DNA of 64,000 nt from JBJXGE01 sp046154185 (GTDB taxonomy: Bacteria > Planctomycetota > UBA8108 > UBA1146 > JAJFFE01), in assembly GCA_046154185.1 (NCBI GenBank), contig JBJXGE010000021.1, positions 80,352-144,351 of the forward strand, read 5' to 3'. Made by a program: the position numbers and the translations under genes. The notes under the pieces were generated by a model that saw nothing but the letters and a program-made list of their open reading frames with translations, had not been told where the DNA came from and ran no database searches. Below are positions 42,242 through 51,100 of this stretch, one piece after another; positions within the stretch are counted from its first letter, which is position 1, and each line of letters begins with the position of its first letter.

Positions 42242-45190
42242 ATGCGCGTCCTCTTCGCCGCTCAGTTACTCATCATCCTCATTTTGGCGACCAGCGCGAA
42301 CGCCCAGCCAGCCAATGACAATTGCGTCGGTGCACTTCCGGCGCTCGAAGGTCTCAACGCTTTCAACATTACGTCGGCGACCGATTCCGCGGTCCCAGCT
42401 GATGGAAGCGCGTGCTTCGGCACATTGCTCGGTGGGCTCCACCACGATCTTTGGTGGACGTGGACGGCACCGGAGTCTGGGATACTTTCCGTGACGACTT
42501 GCGGTCTCGCCGGCTTTGATACGGATCTCGCGATTTACTCGGGCGCCTGCGGCGCGCTCTCACTTGTCGCCTGTAACGGCGACTACTCCGGCTGCGCGGG
42601 CTTCACCTCCCAAGTGCTCAATCTGCCGATCACGGGCGGCGCGGAAATGCTGATCCGCATCGGCGGTTGGCAACCGACTTCGCTCGGCAGCGGTCAGTTC
42701 TTGCTTGAATTCGCGGTTACCCCCACGACCACGAACGACACTTGCGCGACCGCACTCGCCGTCGCGAGCGGCTCGATCCCTTTCAACACGCTATCGGCAA
42801 CGGACGGCAGCGAACCGTTCGATCCCGGGCCGTGCGCGCCGTCGTATCCGGGCGCACTCGTGCAAGACGTCTGGTATGCATTCGTCGCGCCCGAGATTGG
42901 CGCACTCGATGTTTCTACTTGTGACAACGCCAACTTCGACACTTCGCTCGCCGTTTACCGTGGCGCCTGCGGTGCGCTCGAACAGCTCGCGTGTAATGGC
43001 GACGCGCTGGGTTGTGCCGGGTTTACTTCCGAGATCGCGAACATCCCGGTTGACGCCGGCGAGACGCTGCTGATTCGCCTCGGCGGTTGGCAAACGGGCT
43101 CGGCTGGCACTGGCGTGCTGAGCATTGAGTTTCACCCATCCGTCATCGACGCGTTCAGCGTCAGCTCCGTACCAGGTTCCGGCAGCATCACGGTCGAATG
43201 GAGCGCCGGCGCAGATCTCTCGAGCGCGGCAATCGCGGTCGACGGAGTCTCGTACTGGGTTTCCGGCGCGATCACCGAGGGCGAACTCATCAACGCAACG
43301 CTCACCGGCTTTGCTTGGCCGGCATCCGTCGAAGTCTGCGTCACCGCCGAAGCTGCGAGCGGATCGAGTGCGCCCGCGTGCGCCTTCGTCGATGTCATCG
43401 CTGTTCCTTCCGAAGTCATCACCGGCGTGCCGATGCCGCTCGCCGATAGTGCGATCACTTCGTCGTCCGCATTTGCCATCAGCGTGACGCCACCCGCCGA
43501 TCTGCGCGTGCACATCGACATTGCGCATCCGCGGCTCGCCGATTTGAAATTGACTTTGTATTCACCCGAGGGCGACAGCGTAGTGCTCCACAGTTCGGGC
43601 CAGGCGGGAACCAACGGGCTCAGCGCGACGTATTGGCAGGCGGCGGCCGCGAATGGCCCGCCATTCGATGTCGGCCGATCGATGCGCCCGGCCGGTCCCG
43701 GCACACTCCCCGGCCTTGGCACATCGTCGCCTGCCGGCGCGTGGATCCTCGCCATCGAAGATACGGTTGCCGGCGAGACCGGCGCGCTCAACGGTTGGAC
43801 GCTCGAATTGTTCGACGTACCGGCGGCTGATCTCCCAGCTCCTGACTTGTTCGCGGCCGATCACACACAAATGCTGCAGCTCGGCCGCGTCGGCGACGAA
43901 GTCGGCCTCATGCTGCAATCAGTGTGCTGCAACCAGGGCGAGGCGCCGCTTGACTGGCACGGCAACCCCGACACGCGCCACCCCTTCATGGTTTTCAATT
44001 TGTATCGAATGACGAATGAACGCATCACACAGATCGGCGCGTCGTGGTCGAAACACGCGCCGGGGCCGGCGACCACGGCCGATGCGTGCGGCTTTGGCTG
44101 CGTGCCACCCGCGGATCCCTACACGCTCGGGGTCGGTTGCTCGGATATCTACAGCGCGGGCTTTAACGGCATCCAAACTAACCTCGGCCCGCGCACGGAA
44201 ATCGACCCTTTTACCGGCGCGTATAACTACGGCACGTCGGTGTTGTCGCAGCCACCGCCGAGTTTCAATGCGATCGAGCGACGCTTGCGCGTCCGCGATG
44301 TGGATCTCGATCCGGCAACAAATCCTAGTTCGACCGCGGTCGTCGAGGCGCTCTACATCGCCGCCGACGATCCGCAGTTCTCGGACAACGTGACCAGCGA
44401 GCCAATCGGCATCACCGGCGCACCCGGCGGTATCTGGAACTTCAATCTCTCGACGCCGGGCACGCCAACTCCGGCGATTTTCGCGTGGCCCGGGGCACAG
44501 TTTTCGGAAGTGACTCCCGCCGATGCCAGCGATGGTCGCTGTTGGCTCGCCTCGAAAGCGTTCGAGCTACCGGGCGGCGGCTGGCGCTACGAGTATGCGC
44601 TTTGGAATCACAACTTCGCGCGGCGCGTCGGCGCCTTCCGCGTCCCCGTCGCGCCGGGGATCGGGATTTCCGATCTGACGTTCCACGCGCCCTGGATTGA
44701 AACCGTCGTGTTCGACAATGAGCCCTGGGAGGTCAACAGCTCGTCCGCCGAGATCGAGTGGAGCACGGCCACGAACCCATTGCGATGGGGATATCTCTAC
44801 GGTTTCGGCTTCACAACGGACGCGCCGCCGATCGCGAGTCTGGTCGATGTCGTGGGCGACGCCATCCCGGACGCGATTGCGGTCGCCGCCGTCGCGCCAG
44901 CGCCCGCTGCCGCGACGTTGTTTCGACGCGGCGACTGCAATGCCGATGGCGTGCTCAATGTCGCGGATCCAGTTACGCTGCTCACGCGACTCTTCGCGGG
45001 CGGCGCGGAGCCGCCTTGTCTCAACGGGTGTGATAGCAATGACGACGGCGCGCTCGACATCGCCGACGCGGTCGCCCTCTTGAGCGGCCTCTTTAGCGGC
45101 GGTCCTCCACCGCCGCCGCCGCATCCTGATTGCGGTGTCGATGCCACGGCGAGCGCCCTGGGCTGTCTGTCGTCGCCTGCGTGTCCGTGA
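42242..45190 (+). CDS. Large secreted P-domain protein with dockerin-like C-terminus
   Basis: A 982-residue exported protein (signal peptide 1-21, SANA-QP). Two homologous beta domains (about 22-160 and 164-300) share NDNCVGAL or NDTCATAL starts and DTDLAIYSGACGAL or DTSLAVYRGACGAL. An Fn3-like part and a proprotein-convertase P-like domain (about 395-525; HIDIAHPRLADLKLTLYSPEG and ILAIEDTVAGETGALNGW) follow. A long middle domain (about 535-860) is unrecognised. The tail (891-982) is the dockerin-like pair with RGDCNADGVLNVAD and DSNDDGALDIAD, Pro-rich linker and final ACP. A GAGGAGAAATC ribosome site precedes the ATG. No catalytic site was identified. Confidence 0.88.
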   Translation: MRVLFAAQLLIILILATSANAQPANDNCVGALPALEGLNAFNITSATDSAVPADGSACFGTLLGGLHHDLWWTWTAPESGILSVTTCGLAGFDTDLAIYSGACGALSLVACNGDYSGCAGFTSQVLNLPITGGAEMLIRIGGWQPTSLGSGQFLLEFAVTPTTTNDTCATALAVASGSIPFNTLSATDGSEPFDPGPCAPSYPGALVQDVWYAFVAPEIGALDVSTCDNANFDTSLAVYRGACGALEQLACNGDALGCAGFTSEIANIPVDAGETLLIRLGGWQTGSAGTGVLSIEFHPSVIDAFSVSSVPGSGSITVEWSAGADLSSAAIAVDGVSYWVSGAITEGELINATLTGFAWPASVEVCVTAEAASGSSAPACAFVDVIAVPSEVITGVPMPLADSAITSSSAFAISVTPPADLRVHIDIAHPRLADLKLTLYSPEGDSVVLHSSGQAGTNGLSATYWQAAAANGPPFDVGRSMRPAGPGTLPGLGTSSPAGAWILAIEDTVAGETGALNGWTLELFDVPAADLPAPDLFAADHTQMLQLGRVGDEVGLMLQSVCCNQGEAPLDWHGNPDTRHPFMVFNLYRMTNERITQIGASWSKHAPGPATTADACGFGCVPPADPYTLGVGCSDIYSAGFNGIQTNLGPRTEIDPFTGAYNYGTSVLSQPPPSFNAIERRLRVRDVDLDPATNPSSTAVVEALYIAADDPQFSDNVTSEPIGITGAPGGIWNFNLSTPGTPTPAIFAWPGAQFSEVTPADASDGRCWLASKAFELPGGGWRYEYALWNHNFARRVGAFRVPVAPGIGISDLTFHAPWIETVVFDNEPWEVNSSSAEIEWSTATNPLRWGYLYGFGFTTDAPPIASLVDVVGDAIPDAIAVAAVAPAPAAATLFRRGDCNADGVLNVADPVTLLTRLFAGGAEPPCLNGCDSNDDGALDIADAVALLSGLFSGGPPPPPPHPDCGVDATASALGCLSSPACP

Positions 45191-45191
45191 T

Positions 45192-46610
45192 CTAAATCTC
45201 AGTCGGCACGTTGTCGGCCGCCGCGCGCTCGGGATGAAAGTCGCCCTCCCAGCGCGCCATCACGACGGTGGCCAGACAGTTGCCGATGACGTTGACCGAC
45301 GTGCGCGCCATATCCATGAGTTCGTCGATCGCCAAAATAAACGTGATCGGGAGGAGCGGCAGTCCGAAGGACGATGCGGTCCCCAGCAAGATCACGAGAC
45401 TCGCGCGCGGTACGCCGGCGACGCCCTTACTCGTGAGCATGAGCGTAAACACGATGGCGAGCTGCTGCGTGAGCGACAAATCGATGTTGGCCGCCTGCGC
45501 CACGAAGATCGTCGCCAGCGAGAGATACAACGTTGTGCCATCGAGATTGAAGCTATAGCCGGTCGGCAACACAAACGCGACGGTCGAGCGCGGCACGCCG
45601 AGTTTCTCCATGGCGTCCATCGCGCGCGGCAGCGCGGCCTCCGAACTTGTCGTTGCAAACGCAATCGACACCGGCTCGGCCACGGCTTGCACGAAGCGCT
45701 TGATCGGTACGCGCGCGATGAGCGCAATCGGCAGCAGTACAAACAGCAAGAACACCAGCAGCGCCGCGTACAGCGTGGCAAGCAGCTTGAATAAGTTGTA
45801 GAGAATATCGAGCCCCATGTGACCGACCGTGAAGGCAATCGCGGCACCGACACCGATCGGCGCGAAGTACATCACGATTTTCGTGAACTTGAACATCGTT
45901 TCCGCGAGGCCCTCGGCGAACGCCAGCATCGGGCGCCGCTTCGGCTCCGGCAGCATCGCGAGCGCGATACCAAACAGAATGCTGAACACCACGACCTGCA
46001 ATACTTGCCCCTCGGCGACCGACTTCGCGATGTTCTCGGGGAAAGCGGCCAACAACACACCCGTTGTGGACTGCGGCGTGACGGTCGGGACCTCTTCCGC
46101 ACTTTCGATCTGCTCGATGCCGACGCCGGCCTTGCTGATGTTGATGGCAGCGAGACCGATAAACAGCGCAATCGTCGTGACGACCTCAAAGTAGATGAAA
46201 GACTTGATCCCGAGCCGCCCAACCTTCTTGAGATCCGGATGGCCGGCAATACCCACGACCAACGTCGCGAAGAGTAGCGGCGCCACGATGGTCTTGATGA
46301 GTCGCAAGAATATCTTGCTCAGTAGTTGTGCGTACTCGGCAACGTGTGGCCAATCGCTCGTGGGGAAGTCGTGGCCGATTTCGATCCCAACGAACATGCT
46401 GACCAAAATCCAAGTGGTCAACGACCGGCGCAGCGCGGCGAAAACGCACATCGCGAGGATCGCGATCCATCGTACGGCGGTTTGCACCTCGGCGCCGATC
46501 GGAATGATCTTGCGATCATCGATCACCCACAACGCCGCGGCCAACGTCGCGGCGCCCACCGCGAACCAACGGGCGGTGCGTTTCAATTGCTGGGACTTTT
46601 CGAGCGTCAT
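45192..46610 (-). CDS. Dicarboxylate/amino acid:cation symporter (DAACS family)
   Basis: A 472-residue inner-membrane transporter of the DctA/GltP family. It has eight helices and the two re-entrant loops; the conserved FATTSSEAALPRAM and GYSFNLDGTTLYLSLA motifs are the ion and substrate site. It takes up C4-dicarboxylates or glutamate with protons or sodium. The ATG before TLEKSQ was used; 13 codons are open upstream. Its stop lies one base from the stop of the convergent secreted-protein gene, so the two transcripts run into each other and no terminator fits between them. Confidence 0.93.
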   Translation of the reverse strand: MTLEKSQQLKRTARWFAVGAATLAAALWVIDDRKIIPIGAEVQTAVRWIAILAMCVFAALRRSLTTWILVSMFVGIEIGHDFPTSDWPHVAEYAQLLSKIFLRLIKTIVAPLLFATLVVGIAGHPDLKKVGRLGIKSFIYFEVVTTIALFIGLAAINISKAGVGIEQIESAEEVPTVTPQSTTGVLLAAFPENIAKSVAEGQVLQVVVFSILFGIALAMLPEPKRRPMLAFAEGLAETMFKFTKIVMYFAPIGVGAAIAFTVGHMGLDILYNLFKLLATLYAALLVFLLFVLLPIALIARVPIKRFVQAVAEPVSIAFATTSSEAALPRAMDAMEKLGVPRSTVAFVLPTGYSFNLDGTTLYLSLATIFVAQAANIDLSLTQQLAIVFTLMLTSKGVAGVPRASLVILLGTASSFGLPLLPITFILAIDELMDMARTSVNVIGNCLATVVMARWEGDFHPERAAADNVPTEI

Positions 46611-46793
46611 GGGTTCGGAACGATAGTCGCGGGCCGACGCAAAGTCCATGGTCGGCCCGACGTTGCGGACCGCGGCGACACGCCGGCGTCACGGCCACAG
46701 CATTGCATGCAGTCTCGCGCCCGCGACGTATAATGTGCGCCGCTTTGCCAACACCGACAATTTCTTGGATACGACGAACCGGAAGGACACCGC

Positions 46794-48638
46794 ATGGCGA
46801 CTCGTTGCCGCCCGGCCCACAGGACGAAGTCGACGCTCCTGGCGCTCGCCGTCATCGCTACTTTCGCGAGCGCGCCACTCGAAGCGCTGCCGCCTGGCTA
46901 CGTCGCGGAGACCGTCGCGAGCGGACTCTCGAACGCCGTGACGATGGCGTTCGCGCCTGACGGCCGAATTTTCTACAACGAGCGCACGACCGGTCGCGTC
47001 CGCGTCATCGAAGGCGGTACGCTGCTGACCCCGCCGTTCTCGCAGGTCTCGGTCTCGACCTCGGGCGAACTCGGACTATTGGGCCTCGCGATCCATCCCG
47101 ATTTCACGACCAACGGCTTCGTCTACATCTGCTACTCAAAGTCGTCGGGTGGTCACGAGATCGGTCGCTATACGGCGGTCGGTAGCGTCGGCACGAATTA
47201 CACCGTGATCGTGCCGAGCTTGCCTGCCGGCGGCATCCACAACGGTGGCAACATCGCGTTCGGTCCGGACGGCAAGCTCTATCACACGATGGGCGACAAC
47301 GGCTCGAGCGGCAACTCGCAGAACGCCAGCACTTATCCCGGCAAGATACATCGATTCAATGATGACGGTTCGATTCCGGCGGACAATCCGTACACGACCG
47401 GGCTCTTGTCCCGCTACTGCATGGGGCTGCGCAACAGCTTTGACCTGTGTTGGAACGAGACGCTGAATCTGCTCTACGCATCCGAGAACGGAACGCTCTC
47501 GAACGACGAAGCGAATCGAATCGGCGCCGGTCTCAACTACGGCTGGCCGACTTTCACTTGCACCGGCGCGGGTGGGTTCGAGCCGGCACTCACGTGCTGG
47601 ACGCCGACCATCGCGCCGACGGGTATCACGGCCTATACCGGGAGCAACTTCGACCCCATCTACCTCAACGACCTGTTCATGGCGGACTACTTGAACGGGC
47701 AGATCTGGCGCCTCAATCTCTCGGATGACGGTCTGACGTATATCGCGCGCGAGGTGTTTCACGATGACTCGTCGGTGTATGACGTTTTGACCGGCCCGGA
47801 CGGGCTGCTTTACTACGTGACATCGAGCGCGATCAAGCGCATTCGCCGACTCGTACCGGTGATGGCGCCGGATCAACTCGATTGCACCCTGGTCGGCGAT
47901 GAGTTGACGCTCACTTGGGTGAATCACGGCAGCGGCGCCGGCGAGAGTTATCAAAACGTGCGCATTTTGCGGGATGGGTTGCTCTTTGCGACCTTGCCCG
48001 GCACGACGACGAGCTACTTGATCGCGGATGCGCCGGGCGGGACGCACACGTTCGAAGTGCGTGGCGTCGAAGGCGGTCAGGAAAGCGCTTCGGTGAGCTG
48101 CACGGTCACCGCCGCGCTCGACAGCATTGCGAGTTTGACCTGCGTGGAAAATGGCGCCGTGGTCGACCTGACTTGGACGAATGGCGATCCTTACGAGAGT
48201 ATTCTCGTCGAACGAAACGGCGTCTTCATCATCGCGCTCGCGCCGAGTGCGCAATCCTTCACCGATCCGGCGCCGCCCTTCGGCAGTGTCACCTACGAAC
48301 TGCAGGGCGTGGTCGGCGCCGAGTTCGCGCCGCCGGCGATCTGCACCGTGTTCCTCGGGACTGCGTTCGTGCGCGGCGACTGCAACGCCGACGGCAATCT
48401 CGACATCGGCGACTCAGTCTTCCTGTTGAGCGCGTTGTTCTCGGCCGGTGCAACGCCGAGCTGTTCCGACGCCTGTGACGACAATGACGATGGCGCAGTA
48501 GATCTCGGCGATCCCATTCACCGACTACAGGCGCTCTTCGCGGGCGGGGCGCCGCCGCCGGCTCCGCATCCGTCGTGCGGTCTTGATCCGTCGGAACTCG
48601 ATCCACTCGATTGCGGCACATTCACGGCGTGCCCGTAG
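46794..48638 (+). CDS. PQQ-type sugar dehydrogenase with Fn3-like and dockerin-like domains
   Basis: A 614-residue exported protein, signal peptide about 1-32. Residues 33-350 form a six-bladed propeller of the glucose/sorbosone dehydrogenase family: GLLGLAIHPDFTTNGFVYI, IHNGGNIAFGPDGKLYHTMGD and later GLNYGWP are conserved; such enzymes use PQQ. Two Fn3-like domains (about 357-435 and 440-518) with the WTNG..YESI.VERNG pattern follow; they resemble those of the large secreted protein at 20353-23469. The dockerin-like tail (522-614) has RGDCNADGNLDIGD and DDNDDGAVDLGD and ends TACP. GGAAGGA precedes the ATG and a strong terminator follows. Confidence 0.9.
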   Translation: MATRCRPAHRTKSTLLALAVIATFASAPLEALPPGYVAETVASGLSNAVTMAFAPDGRIFYNERTTGRVRVIEGGTLLTPPFSQVSVSTSGELGLLGLAIHPDFTTNGFVYICYSKSSGGHEIGRYTAVGSVGTNYTVIVPSLPAGGIHNGGNIAFGPDGKLYHTMGDNGSSGNSQNASTYPGKIHRFNDDGSIPADNPYTTGLLSRYCMGLRNSFDLCWNETLNLLYASENGTLSNDEANRIGAGLNYGWPTFTCTGAGGFEPALTCWTPTIAPTGITAYTGSNFDPIYLNDLFMADYLNGQIWRLNLSDDGLTYIAREVFHDDSSVYDVLTGPDGLLYYVTSSAIKRIRRLVPVMAPDQLDCTLVGDELTLTWVNHGSGAGESYQNVRILRDGLLFATLPGTTTSYLIADAPGGTHTFEVRGVEGGQESASVSCTVTAALDSIASLTCVENGAVVDLTWTNGDPYESILVERNGVFIIALAPSAQSFTDPAPPFGSVTYELQGVVGAEFAPPAICTVFLGTAFVRGDCNADGNLDIGDSVFLLSALFSAGATPSCSDACDDNDDGAVDLGDPIHRLQALFAGGAPPPAPHPSCGLDPSELDPLDCGTFTACP

Positions 48639-48669
48639 TCGGAGAGTTGGAACGGAGCGCCGGCGGCCG

Positions 48670-48716
48670 CTAGGCCCGGAACAAGCGTTACGCGCTTGTT
48701 CCGGGCCTAGATTTTT
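48670..48716 (+). terminator. Rho-independent terminator
   Basis: A perfect 18-base stem (CTAGGCCCGGAACAAGCG and complement) with a five-base loop is followed by ATTTTT. It is the strongest hairpin in the window and ends the sugar dehydrogenase transcript. Confidence 0.95.
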
Positions 48717-48813
48717 CCTAAGGGTTGTAACGGTAGGGTTGCGAACCGATCGCTTAGAATCGCGCTTGTTGAAGGGCTAGCCACTGCGCCCAGCACTCAT
48801 GCAGATTGAAGAA

Positions 48814-49158
48814 TTACGGAAGTTGAGGCACTTCTTCTCGGAATACTCGCGGTAACAAGAGATCGACCCCGAAAGCTTCGAAGGTCGTCAACAAGTCCGC
48901 GGGGGGTTCGATGATCTCGACCCTGAGCTGGTGATCTTGCAGGAGACGCAACATCGCGATGAAACCCGCCGCGCCCACGACCGTCATGACCGAAAGCCCG
49001 TCGAGATCGATCACGACATGTCGACGGCGACCGGTCAAGTGGTCCGCCATCGCCCGCTGAAACTCCTGAAAACTGCGAAAAGTCAACCGACCCTTAAGCC
49101 GCAGCAACACGCTCTCGGTCCCAAAGGACCGCGCGTGCACATCGAGATGCTTCGCCAT
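48814..49158 (-). CDS. STAS-domain protein lacking the phospho-acceptor Ser
   Basis: A 114-residue protein of the anti-sigma factor antagonist type (STAS fold), the class of SpoIIAA and RsbV. The core VVIDLDGLSVMTVVGAAGF aligns with the SpoIIAA core, but the usual Asp-Ser-Ser-Gly is Thr-Val-Val-Gly, so the Ser that a partner kinase phosphorylates is missing. It may act as a constitutively active antagonist or a scaffold. The gene lies 136 bases from a SpoIIE-type phosphatase gene in the same orientation, but no RsbW-type kinase is between them. Start ATG with no clear ribosome site. Confidence 0.82.
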   Translation of the reverse strand: MAKHLDVHARSFGTESVLLRLKGRLTFRSFQEFQRAMADHLTGRRRHVVIDLDGLSVMTVVGAAGFIAMLRLLQDHQLRVEIIEPPADLLTTFEAFGVDLLLPRVFREEVPQLP

Positions 49159-49294
49159 CCGAACCCTCGGCTTCCTAATAACGGCACTCTAGAGAATAAC
49201 ATCGTCTCGCCCCCGTCGCGCGCGGGCGGCCGGCGCGCGCCGGAACACTCGGCGGTCCCGTGGTTAATTGCGGTCACGCGGCGGGAAGCGACGG

Positions 49295-51022
49295 TTAACC
49301 GCGCTTCAGAATAATCAGCGTGATGTCGTCCGACGCTTCGCAGCCCTTGGTATGTGCGGCGACGTCGCGCAGCACGTGCTCGACGATTTCGCGGGCGCCG
49401 CTGTTGGCGTGGGTCGCGAGCTGTTTACGGAAGCGCGCCTCGGTGTACTCCTCGGCTTCGGCGTTCATGGCTTCGATAATTCCGTCCGTGTAGAGCACCA
49501 AAAAGTCGCCGCGCGCGAGCGTGTGGGTTTGCACTTCGAGACTTTTCGCGAACAAGGGGCCCGGATCCATGCCGAGCGCGATTCCCTGCGGCTGCACCGC
49601 GACGACCTTGTCTTCGGCACGCCGGTAGAGAAGCGCCGGATTGTGGCCGGCGCGCGCGATGCGCACTTGGCCGCTCGTCGGCTCGCAGTCGGCAAACACC
49701 ATCGTGACGAACATGCCGCGCGTCATGTCGCGCGATAAGTTTGTGTTCACGAGATTGAGAATCCCGATCGGATCATCGGCCATGCGCGCCGCCATGCGCA
49801 CCAAACTGCGCGTCATCGTCATGACGAGCGAACCGGGGATGCCCTTGCCCGAAACGTCCGCCACGATGAGCGCGAAGCGCCCGGTGCGCGTCGGGATGAA
49901 ATCGTAGTAATCCCCGCCGACTTCCTTCGCGGACGCGTAGTACGGAAACAGCTCATAGCCTTCGACCGTCGGAATGCGACTCGGCAACAGCGCGGTCTGG
50001 ATACTCGTCGCGATCGCCAGTTCGCGCTCCAGCGCGTGAAGTCCGGCTTCTTGTTCCCGCGCCTCTGCCAGCCGCGACGTCATGCGGTTAAACGTGTGCG
50101 CCAGGCTCTCGAGTTCGTCGCCGCTCTGCACGCTCGATTGATGCAAGCGGTCGCCACCCGCGACGATCTCCATGTCGCGCTTCAAATGCCGGACGGGACC
50201 CGTCAAGTAGCGCGCCACCAGCATGACGAGCGGAAAGCCGACAAGAAGCGCCAACGCGACCGCCCACAGCACATTGCTTTTGACTTGTTGGCGAACTTCT
50301 TCGATTTTGTCGGCGGAGAGAAACACCCGCACGAAGCCAACCACGCCGCCATCACACTTAAGCTCACGCTCGTAGGAGCGCGTCGCGCGCGCGCGGCCGC
50401 CTTCTTTCGCCATCGTGCCGCCGAATACTTTCACACCCGCGACCTCGGCCGGCGCGCTCGTGACTGGATCGCCCTGCAATTGAAACTCGCGCGTGCCGCT
50501 CGCGTTGGCGTAGGACTCTTTCCTGCTCGTCGAATAGACGAGAATATCGATCAGGCCGCTCGAGCCGGGATCCTTCAACACTGCAACAAGGTATTTCTCG
50601 AGCCTTTGCTCACCGATGCGGTACTCCGCCGTCGTCGGCGCGTGCGCGACCCAGTGCGGCCGCTCTTCCTCGATCTTGCACGCGATCGTAGCGGCGAGTG
50701 CGATGCCTTTTTCGTTGATCTGCTCATCGATATCGCGGCTCGCACTCTGATACCAAGTGCTGCCGGTGTAGAGCAAAAACACGACGAATAGCACGCCGGT
50801 GAAGACCGCATACTTGATCGCGATCGGAATTCTCATGCCGTGCCGAACATTTGCGTCGGCTGAGAAGCGCGGCCGCGCCGACGCGCGCCCGCTGTCGCGT
50901 GGATGCGGCGACTTCGCGGCGGCCGCCTCGCGCGCGCCGGCATCGTTGTTGTCGCGTGCGACGGCGCTTCCTATACTCTGCCGCTTCGAGTTTGCGGAGT
51001 TGCCCGCCTTTGGTTCCGTCAT
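49295..51022 (-). CDS. Membrane-bound SpoIIE/RsbU-type PP2C phosphatase with HAMP domain
   Basis: A 575-residue sensor phosphatase. After a cytoplasmic N-terminus, a transmembrane helix (YAVFTGVLFVVFLLYTG), an external sensor domain of about 150 residues, a second helix (VLWAVALALLVGFPLVMLVARYL), and a HAMP domain with LAHTFNRMTSRLAEAREQE are seen. The PP2C domain has EVGGDYYDF, DVSGKGIPG, LYTDGIIEA and SDDITLIIL, with the metal Asp residues conserved. It removes phosphate from STAS proteins or other targets in response to an external signal. The ATG with AGGAG upstream was used. The neighbouring STAS gene is the likely partner, although it lacks the Ser. Confidence 0.92.
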   Translation of the reverse strand: MTEPKAGNSANSKRQSIGSAVARDNNDAGAREAAAAKSPHPRDSGRASARPRFSADANVRHGMRIPIAIKYAVFTGVLFVVFLLYTGSTWYQSASRDIDEQINEKGIALAATIACKIEEERPHWVAHAPTTAEYRIGEQRLEKYLVAVLKDPGSSGLIDILVYSTSRKESYANASGTREFQLQGDPVTSAPAEVAGVKVFGGTMAKEGGRARATRSYERELKCDGGVVGFVRVFLSADKIEEVRQQVKSNVLWAVALALLVGFPLVMLVARYLTGPVRHLKRDMEIVAGGDRLHQSSVQSGDELESLAHTFNRMTSRLAEAREQEAGLHALERELAIATSIQTALLPSRIPTVEGYELFPYYASAKEVGGDYYDFIPTRTGRFALIVADVSGKGIPGSLVMTMTRSLVRMAARMADDPIGILNLVNTNLSRDMTRGMFVTMVFADCEPTSGQVRIARAGHNPALLYRRAEDKVVAVQPQGIALGMDPGPLFAKSLEVQTHTLARGDFLVLYTDGIIEAMNAEAEEYTEARFRKQLATHANSGAREIVEHVLRDVAAHTKGCEASDDITLIILKRG

Positions 51023-51100
51023 CGTGGGCTCCTGCTTCCCGACAAACATTACCGCCACAACGTGCTTTTGCCAGCGCGACATTCGCCGTGGCGCGGAGCC

